Below are positions 1 through 8,701 of a stretch of 17,901 bases of DNA, one piece after another. Within the stretch, counting starts at the first letter, position 1, and every line of letters begins with the position of its first letter. A program made the translations under genes and the position numbers. A model generated the notes under the pieces. That model was not told where the DNA came from and ran no database searches. It saw only the letters and a program-made list of their open reading frames with translations. Location of the stretch: positions 1 to 17,901 of the forward strand of contig CAYONT010000040.1 in assembly GCA_964405405.1 (NCBI GenBank), written 5' to 3'. This stretch comes from CAMCYM01 sp964405405. Lineage in GTDB: Bacteria > Bacteroidota > Bacteroidia > Flavobacteriales_D > Sanyastnellaceae.

Positions 1-38
1 GGCCGCCCCGGCGGGCCCGGGGGCCGGCCCCCCCCGGG
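1..38. other. Pure G/C stretch at the window edge, possible assembly or read-error artefact
   Basis: The first 38 bases contain only G and C, including a run of eight C. The base composition becomes normal coding sequence abruptly at 39. In the frame of the downstream gene it encodes mostly Pro, Arg, Gly and Ala, unlike the rest of the protein. This is typical of a low-quality contig end, but a real low-complexity segment cannot be excluded. Confidence 0.4.
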
Positions 39-1694
39 ACTTGGACGACGTTGGCGACGGTGACGGACAATGGAGGCATCTTGTCGTACAGTTACGAGGT
101 GACGGATTGTGCGGAGGATTTGCAGTTCCGGGTGGTGCAGGATGTGCCGGCGCAAGGGTGTGTGCACCAGTCGAATGTGGCGGGCGAGACGGTGAATGAC
201 GAGCTGGATCCGGACGCCCCGGTGGTGACGCATGTGGACGTACATCCGGAGCTTCAGGACGCGGAGGTGCATTGGACGCCGAGCCCTGCGGCGGATTTGG
301 CCGGGTACATCATTTACCTGTGCACCGGGGGATTTCAGACGCCCATCGACACGATCTTCGATCCGACGGCGACGTCGTACTTGAACCTGCAGTCGAATGC
401 GGGGTCGCTGATTGAGAGCTACAATGTGGCGGCGTTTGACTCCTGTTACGTGGGGGGCATGCCGGATCCGGGGGCGGCGAGCCAGCAGTGTGCCACGACG
501 ATTTCGTTGCAGGCGACGCGGACGGCGTGCGAGGACTTTGCGGTGCTGTCATGGATGGGGGCCTACGGTTGGGAGGGGTCGGTGGTCGAAGGCCAAATCT
601 TCGGCAACGAAGAGGTTCCACCCGGGTCGGGTGCCTGGGTAGGGCCGGTGCTGCTGGGAACGGTGGGGCCGGGTGTGACGTCGTGGGTACATGAGGGGGC
701 GGGGTTGGGTTCGAACTGGCGATACCATGTCGCGCTGGTGACTTCGACGGGGGCCACGGGGCTGTCGAACCGGCGGACGGTTTCGTTCGATTATCCGGCG
801 GTTCCGCAGGGAACGAACATCCGCCGGGCGACCGTGGACGACGCGACGGGCGGCGTGGAGGTCGTGGTGGACCTGGATCCGTCGTCGCTGGAGCCACACC
901 GCTACCACCTCGAGCGCAAGCGGGCGGGGGATGACGATGCGTTCTACGCCCCGGTGGCTGTCCAGTCGGCGGTGGGTTCGCTCGGGGCGATGCCGTTGGT
1001 CTTTTTGGACACGGCGGTCAGCACGGAGGCCACGGCCTACACGTACCGACTGTCCATCGAGAATGCCTGTGGCGATGTAGTGGGGAGCACGGAATCGGCC
1101 ACCACGGTGCTGCTCTCGGGCATCCCCGATGCCGAATTGATGCGCAACACGCTCAGCTGGACGCCGTACGCGGGCTTCCCGGGTTCGGTGGCTGCCTACC
1201 GGGTGTACCGCCGGGCCCAGCGGGATGGTGTACCCGAGCTGGTGGCTACCCTGCCCCCGTACGTGACCACGCACGAAGACGATGTGAGCGACCGGTTCGA
1301 ACAACCGGGGGACTTCTGCTACGTCATCGAGGCCGTGGACAGCCAAGATTCCCCGACAGGAGGCATCAACTTTGCCCTGTCGAATGCGGTCTGTCTGACC
1401 CAGCCGCCGTTGATTTGGGTTCCCAACGCCATCCTCACCTCGAGCGAAATCGAGTCGAACCGGGTGTTCCGGCCCGTGATCGGATTCGCCGACCTCGGCA
1501 CGTACGTCCTGGAGGTTTACGGCCGCTGGGGCGACGTGCTCTTCGCGACGAACGACTTCGAGCAGGGTTGGGACGGAACGTGGAACGGGGCCCTGGTGAA
1601 AGAGGGGGCTTACGGATTCTCCCTTGTGGTGCAAGACGGTGCCGGCCGGGCATACACCCAATCCGGCCTCGTGTACGTCCTGCACAACAACTGA
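3..1694 (+). CDS. T9SS type B sorted FN3-like surface protein, C-terminal part (5' truncated)
   Basis: This is the C-terminal part of a large secreted, cell-surface or gliding-associated protein. The frame is open to the window edge, so the N-terminus and signal peptide are missing; the TTG at 51 is probably not the true start. Counting from that TTG, FN3-like modules with the usual W-x-P and Y-x-x-Y patterns lie at about residues 56-150, 250-350 and 356-450. Residues 452-547 are a gliding-motility-associated C-terminal domain, the type B T9SS signal: it begins WVPNA, then shows VFRPV, a YGRWGDVLF core, GWDGTWNG, EGAYGF and a short final strand. Family knowledge says this domain carries the protein across the outer membrane by T9SS. 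Several Cys residues suggest disulfides in the FN3-like region. Synonymous codons are G-ending in the first 850 bases and C-ending later. No enzymatic domain is visible, so the specific role (adhesin or matrix protein) is unknown. Confidence 0.85.
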   Translation, partial: PPRRARGPAPPGTWTTLATVTDNGGILSYSYEVTDCAEDLQFRVVQDVPAQGCVHQSNVAGETVNDELDPDAPVVTHVDVHPELQDAEVHWTPSPAADLAGYIIYLCTGGFQTPIDTIFDPTATSYLNLQSNAGSLIESYNVAAFDSCYVGGMPDPGAASQQCATTISLQATRTACEDFAVLSWMGAYGWEGSVVEGQIFGNEEVPPGSGAWVGPVLLGTVGPGVTSWVHEGAGLGSNWRYHVALVTSTGATGLSNRRTVSFDYPAVPQGTNIRRATVDDATGGVEVVVDLDPSSLEPHRYHLERKRAGDDDAFYAPVAVQSAVGSLGAMPLVFLDTAVSTEATAYTYRLSIENACGDVVGSTESATTVLLSGIPDAELMRNTLSWTPYAGFPGSVAAYRVYRRAQRDGVPELVATLPPYVTTHEDDVSDRFEQPGDFCYVIEAVDSQDSPTGGINFALSNAVCLTQPPLIWVPNAILTSSEIESNRVFRPVIGFADLGTYVLEVYGRWGDVLFATNDFEQGWDGTWNGALVKEGAYGFSLVVQDGAGRAYTQSGLVYVLHNN

Positions 1695-1707
1695 CCCCCT
1701 TCTCCCC

Positions 1708-1715
1708 TACCTTTG
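1708..1715 (+). promoter_or_regulatory. Bacteroidota -7 promoter box (TACCTTTG) for guaB
   Basis: TACCTTTG matches the Bacteroidota primary sigma factor -7 consensus TAnnTTTG exactly and lies in the 39-base gap between the surface-protein stop codon and the guaB ATG. No clear -33 TTG is seen upstream. The box overlaps the in-frame TTG at 1713, which argues that translation starts at the ATG at 1734 instead. Transcription would begin around 1720, giving a leader of roughly 14 bases. Confidence 0.65.
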
Positions 1716-1733
1716 CCCGAATCTCAGCGCGCC

Positions 1734-3200
<1,467 letters not shown>

Positions 3201-3203
3201 CCC

Positions 3204-3303
3204 NNNNNNNNNNNNNNNNNNNNNNNNNNNNNNNNNNNNNNNNNNNNNNNNNNNNNNNNNNNNNNNNNNNNNNNNNNNNNNNNNNNNNNNNNNNNNNNNN
3301 NNN
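3204..3303. other. Assembly gap of 100 N
   Basis: There are exactly 100 N, the usual placeholder for a scaffold gap of unknown length. The right flank is a 19-bp tandem repeat, which probably caused the break. The true content, including any guaB terminator, is unknown. Confidence 0.95.
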
Positions 3304-3378
3304 GCAGCGCGGGTCAGGGGGCGCAGCGCGGGTCAGGGGGCGCAGCGCGGGTCAGGGGGCGCAGCGCGGGTCAGGGGC
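3304..3378. repeat. 19-bp tandem repeat, four copies beside the N gap
   Basis: Units begin at 3304, 3323, 3342 and 3361 with a 19-base period; the core is GCAGCGCGGGTCAGGGGGC. The first three units are identical and the fourth lacks one G. The array abuts the N gap, so the real copy number may be higher. Each unit on the minus strand contains TGACCC, and the innermost copy supplies the stop codon of the small minus-strand ORF. Confidence 0.9.
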
Positions 3379-3538
3379 GCTGGAACCGGAAGAGCCGGCG
3401 GAGACGAAGTTTTGCCTGCTCGACGGCGGATTTCTGGATGATGCCCCGGGAAATCAGGTAGAAAACGACGAGCCAGAGGAGTCCTTTGATCAGGAAGAAC
3501 AGAAATCCGGCGACGCCGAGCGCTTTGAGCCATTCCAT
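3371..3538 (-). CDS. Small single-helix membrane protein, unknown function
   Basis: This 55-aa ORF starts MEWLKALGVAGFLFFLIKG and continues with LLWLVVFYLIS, followed by a basic tail rich in Arg and Lys (AKLRLRRLFRF). One long or two short hydrophobic helices at about residues 5-32, with the positive charges after them, suggest an inner-membrane protein. A longer in-frame reading reaches back to 3715, but its extra N-terminus is Arg/Ser/Pro/His-rich and looks non-coding, so I chose the ATG at 3538. The stop codon lies within the 19-bp tandem repeat, so the natural C-terminus may have been replaced. It is the only credible minus-strand gene in the window. I do not recognise a named family, and no promoter is evident. 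Confidence 0.55.
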   Translation of the reverse strand: MEWLKALGVAGFLFFLIKGLLWLVVFYLISRGIIQKSAVEQAKLRLRRLFRFQRP

Positions 3539-3855
3539 CACGCAGTCGGTTGGGGGGATGAACATGGAAGCGCCAAGACGCATGGCATCGGCTTGAAATC
3601 GCAGACGTGGCCCGTGGAGCGGAGCCGCCCAAGAGCTCCCCATTCTGCACCCCTGCAAGCCGCCCCGTACGCAACGAAGAGCGCTGTGACTGAGAGGATG
3701 GCGCCCACCGGGCAACCTGGGTCATACAATTCCTGCATGTCGCGTCGAATGGGTTGTTCACGGATTTTGTTCACGGGCCGATGCGGAACTCAGGAGATGC
3801 CCCCACCCGCGTCAAAGGAACAAAGATCGACAGCTGTTGTTCGAGGCAGCGCAAG

Positions 3856-3883
3856 CAATGTCCTGCAATGTCGTGCAATGTCC
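3856..3883. repeat. Three direct repeats of GCAATGTC at 10-bp spacing
   Basis: GCAATGTC occurs at 3856, 3866 and 3876, each separated by two bases, so the copies fall on the same face of the helix. The array lies 25 bases upstream of the palindrome at 3908 and about 165 bases upstream of the haem-type operon. Helical phasing suggests binding sites for a regulator, but this is inference; a chance micro-duplication is also possible. Confidence 0.5.
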
Positions 3884-3907
3884 CCGCAACATTCCGACCC
3901 GGCGAAA

Positions 3908-3922
3908 TTAGAATCGTTCTAA
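3908..3922. promoter_or_regulatory. Candidate Fur/PerR-family operator (TTAGAA-TCG-TTCTAA)
   Basis: A perfect 6-bp inverted repeat with a 3-base centre can be read as the 7-1-7 layout used by Fur-family repressors. Against the PerR-type consensus TTATAATnATTATAA it has three mismatches, two of them symmetric. It lies in A/T-rich DNA 124 bases upstream of the HmuY-like gene, where an iron- or haem-responsive operator would be expected. The palindrome is directly seen; the regulator is inferred. Confidence 0.45.
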
Positions 3923-4046
3923 ATGGTTTGAGGCTGATGCCGGTCAAGTTTTCAGGAAAATTTTTCAGCGCGCCATTTATGACGTGTTCGTGACAAACGC
4001 AGCGCATCGCCCGTGGGAATTTTGCATTCTCAAACGATCAAACGTC

Positions 4047-5333
4047 ATGTGGAACTTTACGCGGGTGTGCATGTTGGGAGGATGCCTCGTCGGGATGGTG
4101 GCTACAGCAGGGATGGTGGGAACGGTTGCGGCCCAGCCGGGTTACTCGGTGGTGCAGGGAGCGAATTACGTGGACGATGTGTACTTCTCACTGGAAAACG
4201 GCGTGGTGGCTACGGTGCCGGCTGGGAATTGGGATTTGGCCTTTGAAGTGACGAGTCCTTTCTCCATCGGCATCCGGCTCAATGACGGGAACGGTCGGGA
4301 GCTGGCGGTGTACCCGAACGGGGATTTGACGAGCTGGGCGACGGTGGACAGCACGGGCTTCGGCGGATGGCCCAAGCGCAACAACGGCCTGGATTTGTGG
4401 GAGAACGGGGCGCTGAATACCGGACTTTCGGGAGATCCGATGGACTTCGGTTGGGGCGTGTACACGGGCCCGCCGTTGCACGAGGTGGTGGGAGACTCCT
4501 TGTACATCCTGAAGCGGCCGGACGGCAGCGCAGTGAAGTTGCGGGTGGAGCAATTGAGTGGTGGGGTTTGGTCTTTCACCCATGCGAACTTGGACGGGAG
4601 CAACGAGGTGTCGGTGGACATTGCGATGGCGGATTTCAGCGACCGCAACTTCGTTTACTACGATGTGGTGACGGGGGTGGTGGACCGGGAGCCGGCCACA
4701 GGAACCTGGGATTTGTTGTTCACCCGGTACATGGGGCCCACGCAGTTCGGTTTCTTCCCCACGACCGGCGTCCTGATCAACCGGGACCGCCTTGGCGCCA
4801 CGGCGGACGGGGTGGATGTGGAGGCAGCCTTGCCGGCGGACCACCCAATGGATGCGGAGAACATCTCGGTCATCGGGAATGACTGGAAGACGTTGGTGGA
4901 TTTTGTTTGGCAAATCGTGGACGACCGGTGCTACTTCGTGGCTGACGGGGCGGGCAATGTGTTCAAGCTGGTTTTCACAGGGTTCACGGGGTCTTCGACG
5001 GGCGTCACGACGTTCAATGTCTTCCCGATGAATTCGGTCGGGGTGGCTGAGGCGGGGCCGGTGGGACCGGCGGGGCCGGTGGGACCGGCGGGGCTGGGGG
5101 AATCGGCGGGGTTGCAGATGTACCCGAATCCATTGGGGGATGGCGGGTTGTGGTTGGCGGGATGGACGGGGGCGTGGGAGGTGTCGGTTTTCTCGCTGGC
5201 GGGCGAGCTCGTGGCGCAGGGTCGCGGGTCGGAGGGGGTGCCGGTGGAGCTGGGGGGGCTGGCGGCAGGGACGTACGTGGTCCGGGTGACGGACGGGGTG
5301 CGGGTGGTCACGGAACGTCTGGTGAAGGGTTGA
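4047..5333 (+). CDS. HmuY-like secreted protein with T9SS type A sorting domain
   Basis: The ATG at 4047 gives 428 aa with a signal peptide (MWNFTRVCMLGGC..., cleavage near VAA-QPG, residues 29-30); the GTG at 3984 would add a non-signal extension. Two related segments follow: residues 46-67 (YFSLENGVV...WDLAFEV) and 204-228 (YYDVVTGVV...WDLLFTRY), then IGNDWKTLV at 276-284 and a CYFVADG...FKLVFTGF strand pair at 295-313. These match what I recall of HmuY-like haem-binding proteins of Bacteroidota. A collagen-like linker (GPVGPAG repeated, 337-349) leads to a type A T9SS domain at about 357-428: YPNP, AGELVA, LAAGTYVVRV, ending ERLVKG. The product is therefore probably exported by T9SS and held at the surface. 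It is the first gene of the operon, 4 bases before the receptor gene. The ligand is not proven; haem is inferred from the neighbours. Confidence 0.72.
   Translation: MWNFTRVCMLGGCLVGMVATAGMVGTVAAQPGYSVVQGANYVDDVYFSLENGVVATVPAGNWDLAFEVTSPFSIGIRLNDGNGRELAVYPNGDLTSWATVDSTGFGGWPKRNNGLDLWENGALNTGLSGDPMDFGWGVYTGPPLHEVVGDSLYILKRPDGSAVKLRVEQLSGGVWSFTHANLDGSNEVSVDIAMADFSDRNFVYYDVVTGVVDREPATGTWDLLFTRYMGPTQFGFFPTTGVLINRDRLGATADGVDVEAALPADHPMDAENISVIGNDWKTLVDFVWQIVDDRCYFVADGAGNVFKLVFTGFTGSSTGVTTFNVFPMNSVGVAEAGPVGPAGPVGPAGLGESAGLQMYPNPLGDGGLWLAGWTGAWEVSVFSLAGELVAQGRGSEGVPVELGGLAAGTYVVRVTDGVRVVTERLVKG
5054..5089 (+). repeat. In-frame 18-bp tandem repeat encoding a collagen-like linker
   Basis: Two identical copies of an 18-base unit (GGGGCCGGTGGGACCGGC) start at 5054 and 5072, with a degenerate third after them. 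They encode the GPVGPA repeats that join the binding region to the T9SS sorting domain. Copy-number change would alter linker length by 6 aa without shifting the frame. Confidence 0.8.
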
Positions 5334-5337
5334 GGTC

Positions 5338-7644
5338 GTGAAGCGGATCGTCCCTGCCGCGCGGTGCCTCCTCTCCTGGGGGGGATTGGTCGCCCTCTTT
5401 TGGGGGGGGACGGGCGGGGCGTGGGCGCAATTCCGGGTGGTGGAGGCGACGGGGGGCGGGGCGGTGCCGGGGGCGACGGTCTCCTGGGAGCGGGCCGGGG
5501 AGTCAGGTCGGTGGGGCCAGCTGGCAACGGATGGTCAGGGGGGCTTTGCGTTGCCCGCGGGAGGAACGGGGAGGATGCGGGTCACGGCGGTCGGGTTTGC
5601 GCCGCTGGAGGTAAGGGGGGACACGGTACCGGATGGGCTGCTGCGGCTCACGGCCCGGCCTTTCGACCTGGAGGCCGCGGTGGTGACCGGTCAGCTCGGG
5701 CGCAGAACCCGGGAGGAGGTGGTCCAGCCGGTCCTGGTCATCGACCGGCAGTCCATCGAGCGCATCGGAGCGGTCACCCTGCGGGACGTGCTGCTCACCC
5801 AGTCGAACCTGCAACTCGGTCAGGATGCGCAAATTGGAACCCAGGTGCGGATGCTGGGCCTGTCCGGGCAGCACGTCCAAGTCCTCGTCGATGGCCTTCC
5901 TGTGCTGGGCCGTTTGGACGGAAACATCGACTTCGATCAATTGCCCTTGGACGCCGTGGAGCGCATTGAGATTGTGGAAGGCCCCATGAGCGTGGAGTAT
6001 GGATCCCAGGCCATCGCCGGGACCATCCACCTCATCACGCGACGGGGTGCCCGGGGCGGATGGGTGGACGAGGAGCCGGGGGTGCGCGCTTCGGTGCGGG
6101 GCGTGGCCGAATCGGTCGGACGCTACCAAGGAACCGGTTCCTTCCAGGTGGGCGCAGTGGGCGGAGGCCGGCTCGATGGCCGGGTCTCCCGCCTGTACTT
6201 CGGGGGCTTCAACCCCCCCGATCGCGCGGGGCGCAACCTGCTCTGGAAGCCCAAGGAGCAGTACGCCGCTTCGCTCGGATGGGGCCGTGAATGGAAGGGC
6301 TTGTACTGGACCGTTTCTGGTGAGGCCACCCGCGAGTTGTTGTGGAACGATGGCCCCGTGGAGTATGTAAGCCAAACCGTCCCCACATCAGACTCCATCC
6401 TCCAAGTGTACCGGGTTCCCTTCGCGCAGGATGCCGAGTTTGTGACGCGCCGCGAAGTGGCACGGGCGGATGTGAACGGGACTTTGGGGGACGGATGGCA
6501 ACTGGAGGGCTTCGCTGCTTACAACCGGTACCGCCGGGACCGCAGGACGTGGTCCCGCAACCTGGTCGACTGGAGCGAAGTACCTGCCACTGATCCCGAA
6601 CTCAACGACACCAGCATCTTCCGGAACCTCCACAGCCGGGCGACCCTCACCCGCACCTGGGACAGCCAGCTCGTGGGCAGCGTCGGTTACGACGTCGTGC
6701 ATGAGTCCGCCGAGAGCGACCGGATGGGCGATGCTTACCGGTCCGTCCAGAACTTGGCGGTTTTCGGCTCTGTCGAGTGGCAACCGCGCCCCGTCTGGCG
6801 AATTCGGCCGGGGCTGCGCGTGCTCCACAACACCGCCTTCGGTACTCCGGTCATCCCCTCCCTCCACGTGAAATGGGCCCGTGGACCCCACGCGGTTCGG
6901 GCGAGCTACGCCCGCGGCTTCCGGGCCCCCGAGCTCAAAGAACTGTACTTCTACTTTGTGGACGTGAACCACAACGTACAGGGCAGTGCCGACCTCGACG
7001 CGGAGGTATCCAACAGCTACCAACTCGGTTACACCCTGCGGAAGCTGACCGACCGGGCGCTGTGGCAACCCACGGTCAAGCTGTTTTACAACGAGGTGGA
7101 GCGGATGATCGATTTGGGCTTGATGAATGCCGAGACCCAGTTCTACCAGTACGTGAACCTCGGCCGGGTGACCACCGCCGGGGCTTCGCTGGGCATCGAG
7201 CGGGCGGGAGATGCGCTTTCGTGGCGGGTCCAAGGAACCGGGGTCCAGCGCGCGGTCACCTGGCAGGACGGCGGCGATGCCCCCGAGCGCAACCTGACCC
7301 TGCAGGCCACTGCCGCGGTCGACTGGCGCCTCCCCCACCAGACCTCGGTGGCCCTGCAGGCCAATTACGCCCACAACGAAACGATTCTCCAAGCAGATGG
7401 CGCAGGCGGTTGGGCGCAGTCCCAGCTCAGCCCCCTCACCCTCGTGGGCGCCTTCCTGACCAAGCAGTGGTTCCAGAACCGCCTGCACCTGAGCGCGGGC
7501 GTCGATAACCTCCTCGGCGCCACGACCCGGACCATCTCCGGGGAACGCGTGACCACCGGCGGCATCCACATGCCCACCAGCGGCGCGCAGCCCGCCGGCA
7601 TGGGGCGCAACCTCCGTTTCACCCTGTTGTATACCCTGTCATGA
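5338..7644 (+). CDS. TonB-dependent outer-membrane receptor, HmuR-like
   Basis: This 768-aa outer-membrane receptor starts at the GTG at 5338, 4 bases after the previous stop. It has a signal peptide (to about Ala30), a carboxypeptidase-regulatory-like domain (31-107), a plug (about 115-238: VVTGQLGRR, VLVDGLPVLGRLDG, ERIEIVEGPMSVEYGSQAIAGTIHLIT) and a beta-barrel to the C-terminus (RFTLLYTLS). In the barrel, FRAP at 528-531 is followed by His545 (in VNHN) and a GSADLDAE segment. That order, FRAP box, conserved His and then an NPDL-like motif, is known from haem receptors including HmuR; here the NPDL motif is changed to SADL. Both flanking genes encode HmuY-like proteins, which fits uptake of haem or a similar iron chelate, powered by TonB. 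The first 300 bases are very G-rich, then codon choice switches to C-ending. Receptor class is certain; substrate is inferred. Confidence 0.9.
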   Translation: MKRIVPAARCLLSWGGLVALFWGGTGGAWAQFRVVEATGGGAVPGATVSWERAGESGRWGQLATDGQGGFALPAGGTGRMRVTAVGFAPLEVRGDTVPDGLLRLTARPFDLEAAVVTGQLGRRTREEVVQPVLVIDRQSIERIGAVTLRDVLLTQSNLQLGQDAQIGTQVRMLGLSGQHVQVLVDGLPVLGRLDGNIDFDQLPLDAVERIEIVEGPMSVEYGSQAIAGTIHLITRRGARGGWVDEEPGVRASVRGVAESVGRYQGTGSFQVGAVGGGRLDGRVSRLYFGGFNPPDRAGRNLLWKPKEQYAASLGWGREWKGLYWTVSGEATRELLWNDGPVEYVSQTVPTSDSILQVYRVPFAQDAEFVTRREVARADVNGTLGDGWQLEGFAAYNRYRRDRRTWSRNLVDWSEVPATDPELNDTSIFRNLHSRATLTRTWDSQLVGSVGYDVVHESAESDRMGDAYRSVQNLAVFGSVEWQPRPVWRIRPGLRVLHNTAFGTPVIPSLHVKWARGPHAVRASYARGFRAPELKELYFYFVDVNHNVQGSADLDAEVSNSYQLGYTLRKLTDRALWQPTVKLFYNEVERMIDLGLMNAETQFYQYVNLGRVTTAGASLGIERAGDALSWRVQGTGVQRAVTWQDGGDAPERNLTLQATAAVDWRLPHQTSVALQANYAHNETILQADGAGGWAQSQLSPLTLVGAFLTKQWFQNRLHLSAGVDNLLGATTRTISGERVTTGGIHMPTSGAQPAGMGRNLRFTLLYTLS

Positions 7645-8651
7645 CCCGCCACAAGCAGTCCCCCCGCGCCTGGACCCTGACCCTCGGAGCCCTGGCCCTC
7701 GGAGCCACCGTCTTGGTGACCGGTTGCCGGAAGCAAGAAGACCCCTGGGAAGCCGAGTGGGTCGGCACCATCGACCTCGCGGACCTGTATGGAACCCGCG
7801 TCGCCACCGTCTCCATCGGGGAGGATTACCAGTACCAAGCCTACTACGACCTGTCGAAAGACTCCCTCGTGGGCCTGTACGACAAATACATCTGGGACAT
7901 CGCCTTGACCCACGACGACCCCCCTCGCCTGCTGCTCAACTCCTCCATTCCGGGACTCCGGGTCGCCCGGACGGCGGGGAACTGGGGGAGTGCGGTGGAA
8001 GCGGCGGGGTTGGTCTGGGACTTTGATTTGGCGGGGCGGCGGCTGGAGGATTTGGCCATCGGCACGGAATGGAACCAGGTGCTGGTGCTGGATCGCGGCT
8101 TGGATGCAGCGGGCAATCCCCGGGGAATCAAGCAGTTCCTGTTGACCGAAACGGAAGAAGGCTGGACGCTGCAGGTGGCCCAGGCCGATGGATCGGGACA
8201 ACAGGCATTCAGCGCCCAACGGGATGCGGATTACAACCAAACGAGTTGGTCGCTGGACGCTGGGGCCGTGGAAGCACAACCGCCGAAGGACACCTGGGAC
8301 CTGCAATTCACGGCGTACCTCACGCTTTTCGAGGACGGCGGCGACCCCTTCCCCTACCAAGTGACGGGAGCCCTGCTCAATCCCAACGGCGGCCGGGCGC
8401 TTCGGTTGGACGACACCCCGTTTGCCTCCATCACGGACGCAGCGGCCTGGGAACCGCAGCTTTCGACGAACGCCGACGCCATCGGCTACGATTGGAAGGC
8501 CTACGACTTTGTGAATGGATACAGCATCGTTCCGGATCTGACCTTTGTGGTGGCTTGCCGCGATGGCCTCCGCGCCCTCGCCTTCACGGGCTTTGTGAAC
8601 GAATCGGGAGAACCCGGGTCATGCGCCTTCACCCACCGTCTTCTCCCCTGA
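7641..8651 (+). CDS. HmuY-like lipoprotein
   Basis: The ATG at 7641 overlaps the receptor stop as ATGA, which implies translational coupling. The 336-aa product has a lipoprotein signal peptide with lipobox LVTGC (Cys29), so it should be membrane-anchored. It resembles the first gene of the operon: a YYDLSKDSLVGLY...WDIAL segment at 68-89, a second WDLQFTAYL at 219-227, then IGYDWKAYDF (281-290) and FVVACRDG...LAFTGF (302-318). These are the same landmarks, in the same order, as in the T9SS-sorted protein, so the two look paralogous. P. gingivalis HmuY is itself a lipoprotein that delivers haem to HmuR, and this gene is the closer match in anchoring. Codon choice flips from C-ending to G-ending near 7965 inside the gene. 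The function is inferred from the motifs and operon. Confidence 0.72.
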   Translation: MTRHKQSPRAWTLTLGALALGATVLVTGCRKQEDPWEAEWVGTIDLADLYGTRVATVSIGEDYQYQAYYDLSKDSLVGLYDKYIWDIALTHDDPPRLLLNSSIPGLRVARTAGNWGSAVEAAGLVWDFDLAGRRLEDLAIGTEWNQVLVLDRGLDAAGNPRGIKQFLLTETEEGWTLQVAQADGSGQQAFSAQRDADYNQTSWSLDAGAVEAQPPKDTWDLQFTAYLTLFEDGGDPFPYQVTGALLNPNGGRALRLDDTPFASITDAAAWEPQLSTNADAIGYDWKAYDFVNGYSIVPDLTFVVACRDGLRALAFTGFVNESGEPGSCAFTHRLLP

Positions 8652-8689
8652 GGATTCCCCTTGGGATTTTCCGGTGACGATTTTCCCTG

Positions 8690-8697
8690 TAAGTTTG
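8690..8697 (+). promoter_or_regulatory. Bacteroidota -7 promoter box (TAAGTTTG) for the PPIase operon
   Basis: TAAGTTTG is an exact TAnnTTTG match in the 50-base gap after the HmuY-like lipoprotein. Only four bases separate it from the ATG at 8702, so transcripts would start at or next to that codon. Either the mRNA is leaderless or translation starts at the in-frame ATG at 8750. A T-rich run at 8667-8670 is the only -33 candidate. Confidence 0.6.
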
Positions 8698-8701
8698 CAG
8701 C

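Larger units (their letters stand above)
3539..4046. other. Intergenic region of about 500 bases, divergent between the small membrane ORF and the haem-type operon
   Basis: No convincing gene is present. Several short ORFs overlap in both directions, but their translations have no signal peptide, domain or consistent codon bias. The right part, from about 3880, is clearly richer in A/T than the genes around it, as expected of a regulatory region. It holds a triple 10-bp direct repeat (3856-3883) and an inverted repeat (3908-3922), described separately. I see no tRNA cloverleaf and no exact TAnnTTTG box. Confidence 0.6.

Noticed and set aside
549..1685. Long minus-strand ORF (378 aa) opposite the surface-protein gene
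   Set aside because: High-GC antisense shadow: rich in Arg, His and Pro, no domain, and the sense frame has clear FN3-like and T9SS motifs.
3640..3780. Possible tRNA or small RNA
   Set aside because: I could not build a cloverleaf or a convincing stem-loop with terminator; a covariance-model search would be decisive.
3593..3922. Plus-strand ORFs of 109 and 79 aa in the intergenic region
   Set aside because: No signal peptide, domain or coding bias; they overlap the phased repeats and the palindrome expected in a control region.
6388..7569. Long minus-strand ORF (393 aa) opposite the receptor gene
   Set aside because: Antisense shadow of a clear TonB-dependent receptor barrel.
8651..8690. 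Rho-independent terminator after the HmuY-like lipoprotein
   Set aside because: There are T-runs, but no stem longer than about three or four pairs directly before them.
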